A DNA stretch of 64,000 nt from JACSRF01 sp963695505 (GCA_963695505.1 CAVOGX010000015.1:389936-453935); one strand, 5' to 3'; shown: positions 45,297-55,200, counted from the first letter of the stretch. The notes: generated by a model from the letters alone, not told the origin. Numbers and translations: made by a program.

Positions 45297-46753
45297 CGTA
45301 ATATGCAAAAACTACGATCACATGTTTATCGGTGGACGAAAGTCAGGATTTTGCAACAGGGCAAGAGCACCAGAAGAATTTCTTAGAGCGAATTTTGGTA
45401 AATCACTGGTCAGTTTGGGCAGATCAGCTTGATCAGACAGTAACTATCTCGATAACGGCCGTGTTAAAATGCCCCTGTTAGGTAACAAGGATGAAGAAAA
45501 GTTCCTCAATTAACAACTGAATCAAGCGGGGCAAACGGCTGTTGTGTCAGGACCGCAATGATAATCATTGATGATGCCGCCCAATAGTTGACGACGTTCG
45601 ACTTTGCCAATTGTGGTAGGTTCTGGCCGGGGAATGGGAGATTGTTGGTCGAGACTTTGATGGGGTCGGCGGCTGTTGTAGTAGCCGATGAATTCCCTTA
45701 GCACCCGGCGTAAATGAGATTCGCTGATTATCAAGATGTGGTCAAGGATTTCTTCTCTTGCTGTTCTGATCCAGCGCTCCGAGTAGGCATTGGCATTGGG
45801 TGCCTGCAGGGGAGTGGGCACGATGTGCGTCTGCTGCGATTGGAAAACGGTATCAAAAGCTTCGGTGTACTTCTTGTCGTTATCTCGAATCAGGCACTTA
45901 AAGCGGGTATCGGTCTCCTCGAATTGCCAAATGAGTTGTCTGGCTTGTTGAGCCACCCAATGGCCACCTGGATGACTGGTGACACCGGCTAAATGGACAC
46001 GACGTGTCCCGAGTTCTATGAATATCAGCACATAGACGGTATTGAGAAATATCGTTTCAACGGTAAAGAAATCACACGCCAGTAGCTGCTCTTTGTAATG
46101 CTTCATCATCGTGCGCCAGCCGATGGACCCGTAGCGGACTGGAGCTGGCAGGATACCATTGCGGTCGAGGACGTTGCGGACAGTCGTGAGGGAAGCAACA
46201 ACGCCGAGTTTCTTCAGTTCGCCTTCAATGCGATAGTAACCCCAACGCAGATTCTCCTTGGCCAGACGGACAATCAAGTTTTCTGTCTCGTGATCGATTA
46301 TTGGGCGACCGACCGTTTTAGTTGATGGCTGTGCCCATTTTCGTCTTACCAGCTCTCGATGCCAGCGGATGACCGTTTCTGGTCTGACGATGCGAATCAC
46401 ATCACCCAGCTGGCGAATGGTGCGCTGCGTGTTCTTCTTCAGCTGCGCTGTCAAGAATGCCAGGGTTGCTTTTTCCGCTCGATTAGGTCTGATGGGCTTT
46501 TTCTGTTTGCACACCATTACATCAAGTTGATGCCGCAGGATGATGATTTCTAAGTCCTTGTCGTTTTCAGACAAACGACTGACGCGAATGAGGGACAGAA
46601 GAACCGAGAAAATGTGCCCGATGAAGAACCAAAGCATGACAAAATCCTACTCCAAATGAAAGATAATAGGATTATATCCAAGGCATTGTCTAAGCCAACA
46701 GCATACGTTTTCACTCGAGTAGTCGCTTGTGATCCACATTTTTGCATATTACG
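45297..46753 (-). mobile_element. IS-A copy 2, 1457 bp, complete
   Basis: Same inverted ends and length as copy 1. Inserted right beside attachment-like copy 4 and into the 3' part of an AbiEii gene. No clear target duplication. Confidence 0.9.
45522..46637 (-). CDS. IS-A transposase, second copy
   Basis: 371 residues, nearly identical to 33198-34313; DDE residues all intact (LLACDFF, LIRDNDKKY, ERWIRTAREE). Substitutions include Cys in MVCKQKK and Arg in HLRRVLRE. Confidence 0.9.
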   Translation of the reverse strand: MLWFFIGHIFSVLLSLIRVSRLSENDKDLEIIILRHQLDVMVCKQKKPIRPNRAEKATLAFLTAQLKKNTQRTIRQLGDVIRIVRPETVIRWHRELVRRKWAQPSTKTVGRPIIDHETENLIVRLAKENLRWGYYRIEGELKKLGVVASLTTVRNVLDRNGILPAPVRYGSIGWRTMMKHYKEQLLACDFFTVETIFLNTVYVLIFIELGTRRVHLAGVTSHPGGHWVAQQARQLIWQFEETDTRFKCLIRDNDKKYTEAFDTVFQSQQTHIVPTPLQAPNANAYSERWIRTAREEILDHILIISESHLRRVLREFIGYYNSRRPHQSLDQQSPIPRPEPTTIGKVERRQLLGGIINDYHCGPDTTAVCPA

Positions 46754-47184
46754 CGCCATGTAACGGTGGATTGGTATCCACTTCAATTTTGATTGCCAAA
46801 ACCTCTTCGGCATACCCTGACAAACCAAGCTCGTGCAGCAAACCACGAAAACGCACAAAGGCTTTGTGAACGGCCGTCTTCTCGTTAAGCTTCACATCAA
46901 CCACATACGCTTCAGCAGAAAAGTCATGCACAATTTGCTGCAAATAGGCACTAAAATCGTACGCTTCTGGGATGCAGTTCAAGGGCAAAATCAAGGTCTT
47001 CAGAGTAACGAGGAATGTCGTAGAGAAAGCGCAAGCTTGTGCCGCCATGAAAAGCCAGCGTCTGCATGGCGCCAGCTCGCTGCAAGCTTTGCAAACTGCG
47101 CGCCTGCAAATATTCACGAACCAGATGGATGGCCACAAGATTGGTTTGCGCCGATGCGATGAGTGTACGCAAATACGCTTTCAT
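46754..47184 (-). pseudogene. AbiEii nucleotidyltransferase toxin, truncated by IS-A
   Basis: From ATG 47184 the frame encodes AbiEii-type motifs (TLAFHGGTSLRFLYDIPRYSEDLDFAL, with the GGT and DLD residues of the nucleotidyltransferase). One frameshift near 46975, then YVVDVKLNEKTAVHKAFVRFRGLLHELG and EVLAIKIEVDTNPP, after which IS-A copy 2 cuts the gene. About half of a normal toxin remains, so it is inactive. Confidence 0.85.
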
Positions 47185-47811
47185 AGCGGTTCATATTCTT
47201 CAGCTTCTTGTCGGGCAATCGTCTCGATCACCTGAGCGGCACGTTTGAGCTTGGGTTTTCCGGAGCGTTCAGCCAGGCGATGCAGCCGCTCAATATCCAG
47301 AATTTCGAGATTCTGCAACCGCAGGGATTCAATGTATTCTCTGGAATCTCCCTGCGGACGAAAATGAACGAGATCAAGCAGCGCTTTTTCCGGCATAGCC
47401 ACATAGGCATACTTCATCGTTTACCAATAGACGGTACTCAATGCCAAAGAACAAAGATGGATTGATGTGACGATAGGTAAAACGGCCGAATTTGTTTTCA
47501 TATTCCCCCGGTCGCTGGGTCGTAACGCTGGTGACGACGGCAACGTGTTCCGGGATAAGATGATAGTAAGCCAGTGCCATTTGCAGGCTCACGTAGGAGC
47601 CTGAGACAAGGCGGTTGGCCACAATAAACGGATGCGGATTTTGGCGAGGAAGTGTGTAAATACCACGCCGCAACTGAACCACCTTTTCTGCTCTAGCCCA
47701 ATCACTCAGCTGCCGTTGGGCTTGATGGCGCGTAACATCACCTGTCAGAAGCAATGACGTTTCAAATAGTGGTTCATCTTGGATGATATATTGTAATTGT
47801 TGCCAGCGCAT
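47181..47811 (-). pseudogene. AbiEi-type antitoxin, one frameshift
   Basis: Starts at ATG 47811 with a winged-helix region (FETSLLLTGDVTRHQAQRQLSDWARAEKVVQLRRGIYTL) and the AbiEi core (RLVSGSYVSLQMALAYYHLIPE, TSVTTQRPGEYENKFGRFTYRHI). The frame shifts near 47405; the C-terminal part MPEKALLDLVHFRPQG continues to 47181. Overlaps the toxin start by four bases (ATGA), as in intact AbiE operons. Confidence 0.85.
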
Positions 47812-47888
47812 GATGCATATTATGGCAGAAATCGTTAGTTATCGCAACGTTTTTGGTACAAAATCTTTTTTTCCACTAGCGCAATGCC

Positions 47889-47917
47889 CGTAGTATGCAA
47901 AAAATACGATCACAACA
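47889..47917. mobile_element. Solo IS-A-type end
   Basis: CGTAGTATGCAAAAAATACG followed by ATCACAAC, the outer end of the IS-A/MITE family, with no matching opposite end nearby. The rest of the 285-base gap 47812-48097 shows nothing else I can name. Confidence 0.65.
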
Positions 47918-48097
47918 TTCTACCAGAGAGAATTGCGCATCTTTTGACGTAACTACCGTTCTTAAAATGTGAATCTTATCCTGACTGAACATATGCTATA
48001 ATGGCAGAGGATACGGTACCAAGGGCAGTACTTGGCATGATAAGCCCCGTCAGTGACACACCTATTTGATAACAGGATTTCTTGGAATAGAATCTGA

Positions 48098-48382
48098 ATG
48101 CGCATTGTTGACATCATCTGGCTACCGCAGGTCATCGACAAACTGGCCTGGAAGCATCGGGTAACGCCCGAGGAAGTGGATCAAATTCTGTTTGGTGGTC
48201 CTCACTTTCGGAAGGTTCAAAAGGGGTACATTCCTGGAGAAGATGTCTACGCGGCATTAGGGCAAACGGAGGCTGGTCGCTATCTGACAGTTTTCTTCAT
48301 TTATAAGGAAAGCAGAGAGGCGCTTGTTCTCAGCGCTCGCGACATGGATCGCAAGGAACGAAGGCATTATGGCAGCCGATAA
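48098..48382 (+). CDS. BrnT-like toxin
   Basis: A 94-residue protein of the RelE-fold BrnT type: IIWLPQVIDKLAWKHRVTPEEVDQILFGGPHFRKV, then YLTVFFIYKESREALVLSARDMDRKERRHYG, where the Ala-Arg-Asp and Arg-Arg residues match the family end. Overlaps the antitoxin gene by 14 bases. BrnT toxins block translation by RNA cleavage. Confidence 0.8.
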   Translation: MRIVDIIWLPQVIDKLAWKHRVTPEEVDQILFGGPHFRKVQKGYIPGEDVYAALGQTEAGRYLTVFFIYKESREALVLSARDMDRKERRHYGSR

Positions 48383-48641
48383 CGAATTACCAGAAATGAA
48401 TAGCTATGAGGAGATCGCTGAGTTTTGGGATAATCATAGTCTGGCCGACTATTGGGACCAGACTGAAGCGGCGGAATTTGAGATCGACCCGAATGCTCGC
48501 CGTCGATACCTTGTGGCACTCGACCCCGGGCTGTTGCAGCGCGTGCAGAAGCTAGCACAATTACGTGGATTATCAACTGAAAGTCTGGTCAATTTGCTAC
48601 TTGAACAGCGTATTCATCAACTCGAGGGGCAAGCAGCGTAG
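48369..48641 (+). CDS. BrnA/CopG-like antitoxin
   Basis: A 90-residue protein beginning MAADNELPEMNSYEEIAEFWDNHS with ADYWDQTEAAEFE (toxin-binding region) and a C-terminal ribbon-helix-helix (VALDPGLLQRVQKLAQLRGLSTESLVNLLLEQRI). ATG 48369 lies within the toxin gene end, so the two are translationally coupled. Confidence 0.82.
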   Translation: MAADNELPEMNSYEEIAEFWDNHSLADYWDQTEAAEFEIDPNARRRYLVALDPGLLQRVQKLAQLRGLSTESLVNLLLEQRIHQLEGQAA

Positions 48642-48744
48642 TCACGACGTCGGGTCGGAAGAGTTGGAGCGCTGCCAGATGTTGTGACGAGATGTAATTC
48701 GGAATGAAGATTATCGCCGGCGTTATCCACGTGAGTGACCGAAT

Positions 48745-48757
48745 CCCATCGCTCACG
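48745..48757 (+). repeat. Degenerate attachment-like repeat
   Basis: CCCATCGCTCACG matches the 13-base repeat at 11 positions. Its flanks are clearly related to copy 5: TATCCACGTGAGTG on the left, and GATCCT...TATAGGA followed by a hairpin on the right. This indicates an old module boundary. Confidence 0.6.
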
Positions 48758-48785
48758 ATCCTGTAAAGTAAATTTATAGGATGTA

Positions 48786-48815
48786 GAACTCTCAATTGAC
48801 TTGGGAGTTCTTTTG
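48786..48815 (+). terminator. Terminator after degenerate repeat
   Basis: GAACTCTCAA (48786-48795) pairs with TTGGGAGTTC (48801-48810), followed by TTTTG. It occupies the same position relative to the repeat as the tRNA terminator. Confidence 0.8.
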
Positions 48816-48874
48816 TTTTATGGGCTATCTGCTTTTCTTGATCGCAGGAGTGACAAAATGAAAAAAGAACTTGC

Positions 48875-49090
48875 CGTGTGCTATGCAAAAAATTAACCCA
48901 CGCTCAAATCAATCGAGGAAGAGTTGTGATTAAAATATTTTCATACTATGGTCTGACGAGGAACCAAAGCTTAAGAATTTCCTACTCCAAAAAAGATAAA
49001 GCAGGATTTTATCAAAGTGTTGGTTAGAGGCATGAGATAGGCAATCCTCTCGAGTGGGATGTTGTGTGATCCTAATATTTGCATACAACG
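48875..49090. mobile_element. IS-A/B deletion derivative, about 216 bp
   Basis: Left end CGTGTGCTATGCAAAA and right end TTTGCATACAACG. The right 130 bases resemble the IS-A outer end (GAGGAACCAAAGC, CCTACTCCAAA, CTCGAGTGGGATGT, TGTGATCC). Internal transposase sequence is missing. No coding capacity. Confidence 0.75.
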
Positions 49091-49393
49091 GGGGAGGAGC
49101 GGTCTCAAGTCGTTTACGGCATCACCAGCTTGGCTTACACACCTTCACTAGCCAAGCAATTGCTTGCTTGGACACGAGGACATGGGGGAATTAAAAACAA
49201 ATTGCACTATCGTCATGATATAACATTACGTGAAGATGCCACACGGATGAAACAGACACATCAATCGCAAGTTGTCGCCACGCTCAATAATTTTGTGATT
49301 GCACTGGCAACTTATCTTGGGTTTTCCAATTTAGCATCAGCTCGACGTGTTTTTCAAGCAAAATTCGATGCGCTCATATTTTCAGTCTCATAA
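49091..49393 (+). pseudogene. ISAs1/IS4-like transposase, C-terminal fragment
   Basis: About 100 codons: VVYGITSLAYTPSLAKQLLAWTRGHGGIKNKLHYRHDITLREDA and VVATLNNFVIALATYLG, the C-terminus of ISAs1-type transposases (Glu replaced by Lys in GIKNKLH). The catalytic N-terminal part is missing; it begins right at the MITE-like end at 49090. Confidence 0.85.
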
Positions 49394-49450
49394 CGACTTT
49401 GGTAAAAGCCTGCTACTGCAATTCGCCCCCTTGTAATTCCGATCAAGATG

Positions 49451-49471
49451 ATATATATTATAGATATATAT
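49451..49471. promoter_or_regulatory. Candidate VapB operator
   Basis: Two ATATATAT half-sites (49451-49458 and 49464-49471) separated by TATAG, 17 bases upstream of the vapB start. AbrB-type antitoxins usually repress their own operon by binding such sites. Confidence 0.5.
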
Positions 49472-49487
49472 TAGCTAGAGGTGTTAT

Positions 49488-49721
49488 ATGGAAACTGCAA
49501 AAATCTTCATGAACGGGCGAAGTCAAGCCATTCGGCTGCCAAAAAAGTATCGCTTCAAAGGTAGTGAGGTTTATATCAAAAAAGTAGGCGATGTAGTCAT
49601 GCTCATCCCCTATCATGCTCCCTGGGCAATGCTTAAAGATAGCTTGGTCATGTTTTCAGATGATTTCATGGAAACGAGAAACCAACCGGAGTTACAAGAA
49701 CGCGAGGATATGTTTGAATGA
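49488..49721 (+). CDS. vapB: VapB-type antitoxin (AbrB fold)
   Basis: A 77-residue protein with the SpoVT/AbrB swapped-hairpin pattern AKIFMNGRSQAIRLPKKYRFKGSEVYIKKVGDVVML and a C-terminal toxin-binding tail. GAGGTG precedes ATG 49488. Overlaps vapC by four bases. Confidence 0.92.
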   Translation: METAKIFMNGRSQAIRLPKKYRFKGSEVYIKKVGDVVMLIPYHAPWAMLKDSLVMFSDDFMETRNQPELQEREDMFE

Positions 49722-50119
49722 AGTACATGCTAGATACTAATATATGCATTTATTTGATCAAGCGTAAACCTTTTCAAGTCCTTGAAAAATTTCAAGCCCA
49801 AACACTGGGAGATATTTGTGTTTCTTCGATAACTATTGCGGAATTACAGTATGGTGTAGAAAAAAGTCAACATCAACAGCAAAACCAGACAGCATTGAAT
49901 TTATTTCTCGCGCCTTTGGAAATCGTCAATTTTGACACTTATGCTGCGCAACATTATGGTCAAATTCGGACAACATTGGAACGCCTTGGCACTCCAATTG
50001 GCGCTTATGACCTTTTGATAGCTGGTCATGCTCAGAGTCTCGATATTATTTTAGTTTCGAATAACACCCGTGAATTTGCCAGAGTGCCTAATTTGAGAGT
50101 AGAGAAATGGATAACATGA
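49718..50119 (+). CDS. vapC: VapC-type PIN ribonuclease toxin
   Basis: A 133-residue PIN protein: YMLDTNICIYLIKRKP (first Asp), SSITIAELQYGVEKS (Glu), GAYDLLIAGHAQ (Asp) and SNNTREFARV. VapC toxins cleave initiator tRNA or rRNA. Intact pair with vapB; low GC compared with the chromosome suggests acquisition. Confidence 0.93.
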   Translation: MKYMLDTNICIYLIKRKPFQVLEKFQAQTLGDICVSSITIAELQYGVEKSQHQQQNQTALNLFLAPLEIVNFDTYAAQHYGQIRTTLERLGTPIGAYDLLIAGHAQSLDIILVSNNTREFARVPNLRVEKWIT

Positions 50120-50327
50120 CACAGTATCAGTAAAGCCCGTGCTATGCATAAATTCCGATCACGGATTTCTCGGTTGATGAAGGTCAGTATTTAGCGGAGG
50201 GGGAATAACAATAAGAGGGTAATCACGATACAGTCATTGCGAATGATGGACCAGTTTAGATAAATCAGGCAGCTCAGACGGCGATTTTCTTGATAACGGC
50301 CGTGTTCAAGTAACCCTGGCTAATAAC

Positions 50328-51668
50328 TAGTATAGCTTTCCGGAAGTCCGCATAGTGTTTAGACTTGCAAGGGTCGACCAGCATAAGTCCACTTGAAGGG
50401 TTTAGCCATCGTCTCGTTGAAATAATCGATGAACGCCAAAATGCGTTCACGAAGCTCGTTAACAGATGAAAAATTACCACGTTTGAGCAAACGGCGAACC
50501 AAAATGGAGAACCAAATCTCGATTTGATTGAGCCAGGAAGTATGCTTTGGGGTGTAGACAAAACGAATGCGATGGGTCTCGTCACACAAAAACGCTGCAC
50601 GGGTGACCATCGATTGCAGGATGCCTTCCTTGCCTTTCACGCCTAACTCTTCCTGGAGGCCACAGGCTTCGGCCACAAAACGTACCAACGATTCCGATTT
50701 ATGGGTGTTGAGTTGGTCAACGATGAAAATCCACTCGGCTTCAGGATCCAATGCAACCGTTTGCTGGATATGGGCAACAAAGTCGGCTTCAGTACGCGTT
50801 TCGCCAATGGAAGGTGACCGGCACTGACCGGTGGCAATGTCCAAATTGGCAATGAGTGCCTGGGTCCCATGCCGCTTGTACTCATGCTCAATGAGAGCAA
50901 GTTTGCCTGGTCGCATCGGCTTGGTCGGGTGCTTTCGTTCCAGAGCTTGTATGCCGGTTTTCTCATCGGTACTCATCACATGGGTTCCCTGGTCAGCCAA
51001 TTTCGGGGCTTGTTCATACAGGTCACACACGGTTTTGACCTGCTGGTCGAATTCAGCTGAGTCTTCATGGCGCTTGTTGTTGAGCCAATAGCGGCTCAGA
51101 TGCGGTTTCAACGCCGCCTCGTTTTAAAAAACGCCCCACTTGCGTTGGCGAAATGCTGACCACAATCCCCCGTTTGACCACTTCATCGGCCAATTCACGC
51201 GGTGTCCATTCGGTAATGGGGCGACCAGATAATTGCGGGTCTTCACAGGCAACCTTGATAATTTGGCAAATATCCTCGGCCGTGAATGTCGCTGGTGTTC
51301 CTGGTCGCGGCAGATCAGATAAGGTCACAATAATCGCCACTTCTAATTCCTGGTCATCGTCATTGGCTTCGATAGCTACTAATTGTTCCCAACCATCAAT
51401 CCAGCGATGACGCCAGGTATGGACTGTTTGCGAACTGCAACTCAGGTCGTGGCTGATTTGGGTGTTGCGGCGCCCGTATTCTGTGCCTGCTCGCACAATT
51501 TTAGCCCGGAGAACCAGACTCTGCGGACTGGTTGCACGTCGGATGATTTGTTGCAGGATGCTATCCTGTTTGTCTGACACTTGTATTTGTGGCGGCATTG
51601 GCCCCCGTGGTATTTTTCGTCTCATATTGTCATAATATCAGATTGTCTATTTTAGAAAAGCTGTACTA
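50328..51668 (-). mobile_element. IS630 family element nested in IS-B
   Basis: Ends TAGTATAGCTTT (from 50328) and AAAGCTGTACTA (to 51668) are imperfect inverted repeats flanked by TA, the dinucleotide duplicated by IS630. Deleting it joins CTAATAACTA to GGATGAA, closely matching the uninterrupted IS-A sequence GGTAACAAGGATGAA. Confidence 0.85.
50359..51625 (-). pseudogene. IS630 transposase, frame broken once
   Basis: The first 186-codon frame (start 51625) holds the helix-turn-helix half (RAKIVRAGTEYGRRNTQISHDL, TPRELADEVVKRGIVVSISPTQVGRFLKR); the second (50359-51111) holds the DDE half (STDEKTGIQALER, FIVDQLNTHKS, FVYTPKHTSWLNQIEIWFSILVRR). Near 51110 one extra base in GGCGGCGTTG breaks the frame; joining restores the usual LKPHLSRYWLNNK. 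A programmed frameshift is possible but the shift site has no standard slippery pattern at that point. Confidence 0.88.
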
Positions 51669-51701
51669 GGATGAAAAACAGCGTTTCAGATTTAACTCAA
51701 A

Positions 51702-52835
51702 TTAAGTGAAGGAAACGGCTGTTGTTTCGGAAACACGATGATAATCATTGATGATACCGCCCAGGATTTGACGACGTTCGACTTTTCCAGCTACGGCTGG
51801 TTCAGCTCGAGGAATAGGAGATTGTTGGCCAAGGCTTTGATGAGGTCTACGGTGGTTGTAGAAGTCGATGAATTTCTTGAGCACTCGATGTAGATGAGCT
51901 TCATTAATTATCAAGACGAAGTCTAAGATTTCTTCTCTTGCAGTCCGCACCCAGCGTTCCGAGAAGGCATTGGCATTGGGTGCCTGCAGGGGCGTGGGTA
52001 CGATTCGGATATCCTGCGACTCAAACACGGTATCAAAGGCATCAGTGTACTTGGAGTCGTTGTCTCGAATGAGGCAGCGAAAGCTGGTATCTGTCTCTTC
52101 AAATTGCCACACGAGTTGTCGGGCTTGTTGGGCCACCCACAAGCCATCAGGGTTGGTAGTAACCCCAGCTAGATGAACACGGCGTGTGCCCAATTCGATG
52201 AAAAAGAGGACATAGACCGTTTTCAGGAAAATCGTTTCGACTGTGAAGAAATCGCAGGCGAGTAGTTGGTCTTTGTAGTGGTTCATCATCTTTTTCCAAC
52301 CGATAGAGCCATAGCGGACTGGGGCTGGCAAGATACCGTTGCGGTCGAGAACGTTACGGACAGTGGTCCAGGAAGCCACAAAGCCCAGCTTCTTGAGTTC
52401 GCCTTCGATGCGGTAGTAGCCCCAACGTAAGTTCTCCTTGGCCAGACGCAAAATCAAACTTTCAGTTTCTTGTTTGATTTTGGGGCGACCAACTTTTTTC
52501 TGTGGTGGCTGCGCCCATTTCCGTCTTACCTGCTCTCGATGCCAGCGGATGACCGTCTCCGGTCTGACGATGCGAATAACATCGCCCAGCTGACGAATGG
52601 TGCGCTGTGAGTTTTGCTTTAGTTGAGCTGTCAAGAGAGCCAAAGTTGCTTTTTCCGCCCGATTGGGTCTGATGGGCTGATTTTGTTTGCGCACCATGAC
52701 ATCGAGTTGATGTCTAAGAATCATGATTTCTAAATCCTTGTCGTTTTCGGACAAACGACTGACGCGGACGAGCGTTAGAAGAACAGAGAAGATGTTCCCA
52801 ATGAAGGACCAAAGCATAAAAATGTACCACTCCAA
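51702..52835 (-). CDS. IS-B transposase (integrase core)
   Basis: A 377-residue DDE transposase, clearly homologous to the IS-A enzyme along its whole length (RWGYYRIEGELKKLG, LLACDFFTVET, LIRDNDSKY, ERWVRTAREE) but with many substitutions, so it represents a separate lineage. Intact although IS630 sits between its end and the element terminus. Confidence 0.9.
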   Translation of the reverse strand: MEWYIFMLWSFIGNIFSVLLTLVRVSRLSENDKDLEIMILRHQLDVMVRKQNQPIRPNRAEKATLALLTAQLKQNSQRTIRQLGDVIRIVRPETVIRWHREQVRRKWAQPPQKKVGRPKIKQETESLILRLAKENLRWGYYRIEGELKKLGFVASWTTVRNVLDRNGILPAPVRYGSIGWKKMMNHYKDQLLACDFFTVETIFLKTVYVLFFIELGTRRVHLAGVTTNPDGLWVAQQARQLVWQFEETDTSFRCLIRDNDSKYTDAFDTVFESQDIRIVPTPLQAPNANAFSERWVRTAREEILDFVLIINEAHLHRVLKKFIDFYNHRRPHQSLGQQSPIPRAEPAVAGKVERRQILGGIINDYHRVSETTAVSFT

Positions 52836-52933
52836 ATGAAAGGTAGCAGGATCGTAACAAAGGTCTTAGCTAAGCCAACATCATGAGTTTTCTCTCGAGT
52901 AGTCGATTGTGATCCTAATAAATGCATAGCGCG

Positions 52934-53107
52934 AGGCAAGCAGTAAAACGAGGAACTCGAGCGGGGTTAGATTGAACTTCATCGGCAATTTCGGTATGAT
53001 TTGGGTGTTGAATCCGGGAATTCTACCGAATTAGACGCATCATTTCATCCAGTTTTCGATTCGGGGAGCAGGCGTAAATTATCCATCATGTCGCAGAGTA
53101 CTACCGG
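52934..53107. repeat. 174-bp direct repeat flanking the Gcr-like gene, copy 1 (partner 55670-55843)
   Basis: Aligns to 55670-55843 without gaps at a constant offset of 2736 bases (AACTCGAGCGGGGT, CATCGGCAATTTCGG, GGAATTCTACCGAA, TTTCATCCAGTTTTCGATTC), with scattered mismatches. It begins exactly at the IS-B terminus, so IS-B insertion probably cut off more of it, and it includes the stop codon of the Gcr-like gene. Confidence 0.9.
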
Positions 53108-55092
53108 CTTTTGTCTGGCTCCATTGTTGGTGGAAGAATAAGCGCCAAAGGCTGGCGACGTACCGCCTGCCAAAAGGCACGGGCCATGGAGCGAGGGCGA
53201 CCGAGGCGAACACGGCGTGAGCGGATTGCCACATTCAGCGCCAGCACGAAGCTGACCGTCAGGTTCACCACACCGATGAGCAGCGCAAAAAGCACAAACT
53301 CTACAAAGACCCATATTCCGGACCAGGTCACGGTTGATGAGTAGCCGACATTGGCCACAGAAAAGGCGACGTGACGGATATCTAGCGGTAAGCTAAGGAG
53401 ATAGCCCACGTAGGCCGTTACGCCAAGCATGACGCCAAAAAAGAAGTTGCCCCAGAGCGCACCATAATGTTCACTGATGTAGTCAGCCAGGCGATGGCGT
53501 AGCTTGGCTGGCAAGATGCGTTCTAGCAGGGGATGCTGGCGAATGCGCCCTGGCAGATCCAAATAGAGAGAGCGATTGTCGAAATAGCCAGCTACCAGAC
53601 CGGAAACAAATAGCCAAATACCCGCAATAGCGGCATAAAAGAGTGCCAGGCTGGCCACGGGGTTCTGCTCCTGCATGAGCTGGGCTGCTTTGTCTGGTTT
53701 CATCACCTCGCTGCCGAAAAGCCAATTGGCAGCCAGGCCAATAATCAGGGCCATTGGCAGCGCGGCAGACACGTTGCCCAGAATCGCCGCAAATTGGGAG
53801 CGGCCCACCTTTACTATCAGTTGCGCCAAATCTTTCTCATTGACTGCACCGTTGGTTGCATGCTCCAACTTTTCAGCGATGTAAGCGGCCGTCATGGCCG
53901 GTTGTTTGGTCGCCACCGTAAAGTGAAGCATATGAATGATGACAAAGCCTAAACCATAATTGAGGCTGACCCAGAGTGTGGTCCACCCCTCGGGCAGCCC
54001 CATAGCCGAAATTAGAATCTTGATGAGCGCCATGATCGCAATTAAAACGCCAGCACCCAACCCTCGCCCTCAACATCTCAATATATTCGTGGCGATCTTC
54101 GGTAACGTAATGTTCGCCTGTCTTGCTGGCGTGATTGGTGACGCTTTTGGCCAGTAAATGGTTGGTTTGGCGAATAAGACCGGTGACACTGCGGTCGTTA
54201 CACAGGTCCGCCATGAGTTGGCGAAATAAGGCCAACCATTTACGCTGGCTTGCTCCCTCATCTTCGGCATCGAAAATGCCCAGCAATGTGCGGATGCGGG
54301 CCAAAATCTGTTCAAGGCGTTCCAGAAGATAGGTCAGCTTAAGGTCGCTGCCTTTGCGTAGTGCAAGTTGTCGAAATCTCTTAATCTGGTTGGCACATTG
54401 TTGTAACATCACCCAGGCGTGGGCAGCATCAGCCTGTTTATTTTCGGTCAGTGGAAATGAATCGAGAGCGATACGCGGCCACAAATTGACTAATCTCTCG
54501 CTCTTGGGCAATGAAGTTTGAGTCGTGGTCTACAATGGATGGATCCAACCGCAATAGTTCATCTTCCATCTCTTCTGCTGCGAGCCAAATTGAGAGCATT
54601 TCCAGAGCATAGAGCGCTTCGTCGAGTAGATGACGTTCAACATTATTGTCTGGTTTATCAGGAATCAAAATGCGACAAAGCTGCACCCATGCTTCATCCG
54701 GCACAGCCTGAACCCAAACAGAATCATTCTTGTTTATCGAAAAGTCTCTCAAGCAAATTTTTTGCACTAAAAATAACGGGCGGTTTGGGCATGAGTTGGT
54801 TGTATGTTCGCTGCCATAACTCGGATGCAAAGTTTCGCCGTGGCAATATACCGATGTCGCTGTACAGGGGAAGAAAACGCAGATTTACTAGAAATGTATG
54901 TAGTTTCTTGCGGATAATGGTTGCTGGCTCGGGATTAGCTTCCATAGCCTGGGCCAATAGATTGATCTTTTCTTCAACGGGATGATTTTGGGGTGAATCA
55001 TTTGGGCGTAACCATTCAACCAGATGACAAACCAGGGTGAGGTCATCATCCACCTGAGACAGTTCGGTTAAATAATTTTCAAGATTTTCCAT
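53101..55092 (-). pseudogene. COG4389-type membrane protein (annotated as recombinase Gcr), three frameshifts
   Basis: Starts at ATG 55092 and ends at 53101, about 660 codons. The N-terminal half is helical and soluble (LTLVCHLVEWLRP, AWVQLCRILIPDKPDNNVERHLLDEALYALE, LLERLEQILARIRTLLGI), the C-terminal 320 residues have several membrane helices (ALIKILISAMG, LGFVIIHMLHFTVATKQPAMTAAYIA, NFFFGVMLGVTAYVGYLLSLP). Frame changes near 54735, 54480 and 54062. The family carries the database name site-specific recombinase, but its membrane topology makes that doubtful. Flanked by 174-bp direct repeats. Confidence 0.75.
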
Positions 55093-55179
55093 TCAGCACT
55101 CCGTATACCATCAATTTTTCAAAAACTCAGTCGCTTCGCCCCGATATTATCTTGGAAAACGCAACTATTGATAGGCTTT

Positions 55180-55200
55180 GGCATGGCGAAACGCCATGCC
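55180..55200. repeat. Inverted repeat, 9-bp arms, 3-base loop
   Basis: GGCATGGCG (55180-55188), AAA, CGCCATGCC (55192-55200). It lies in the 877-base stretch 55093-55969, where I see no convincing gene. Confidence 0.85.

Larger units (their letters stand above)
50138..52933 (-). mobile_element. IS-B, relative of IS-A, interrupted by IS630
   Basis: Inverted ends CGTGCTATGCAT (50138 onward) and ATGCATAGCGCG (to 52933). Removing the IS630 insert (50328-51668) leaves about 1455 bases, almost the IS-A length. The left segment also matches IS-A position by position (GATCAC, ATAACGGCCGTGTT). The transposase is at 51702-52835. Confidence 0.88.

Noticed and set aside
51090..51125. Programmed frameshift in the IS630 transposase
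   Set aside because: A TTTTTTAAAA run is nearby, but the shift needed is +1 and the joining point fits one extra base in GGCGGCGTTG better. Left open but not claimed.
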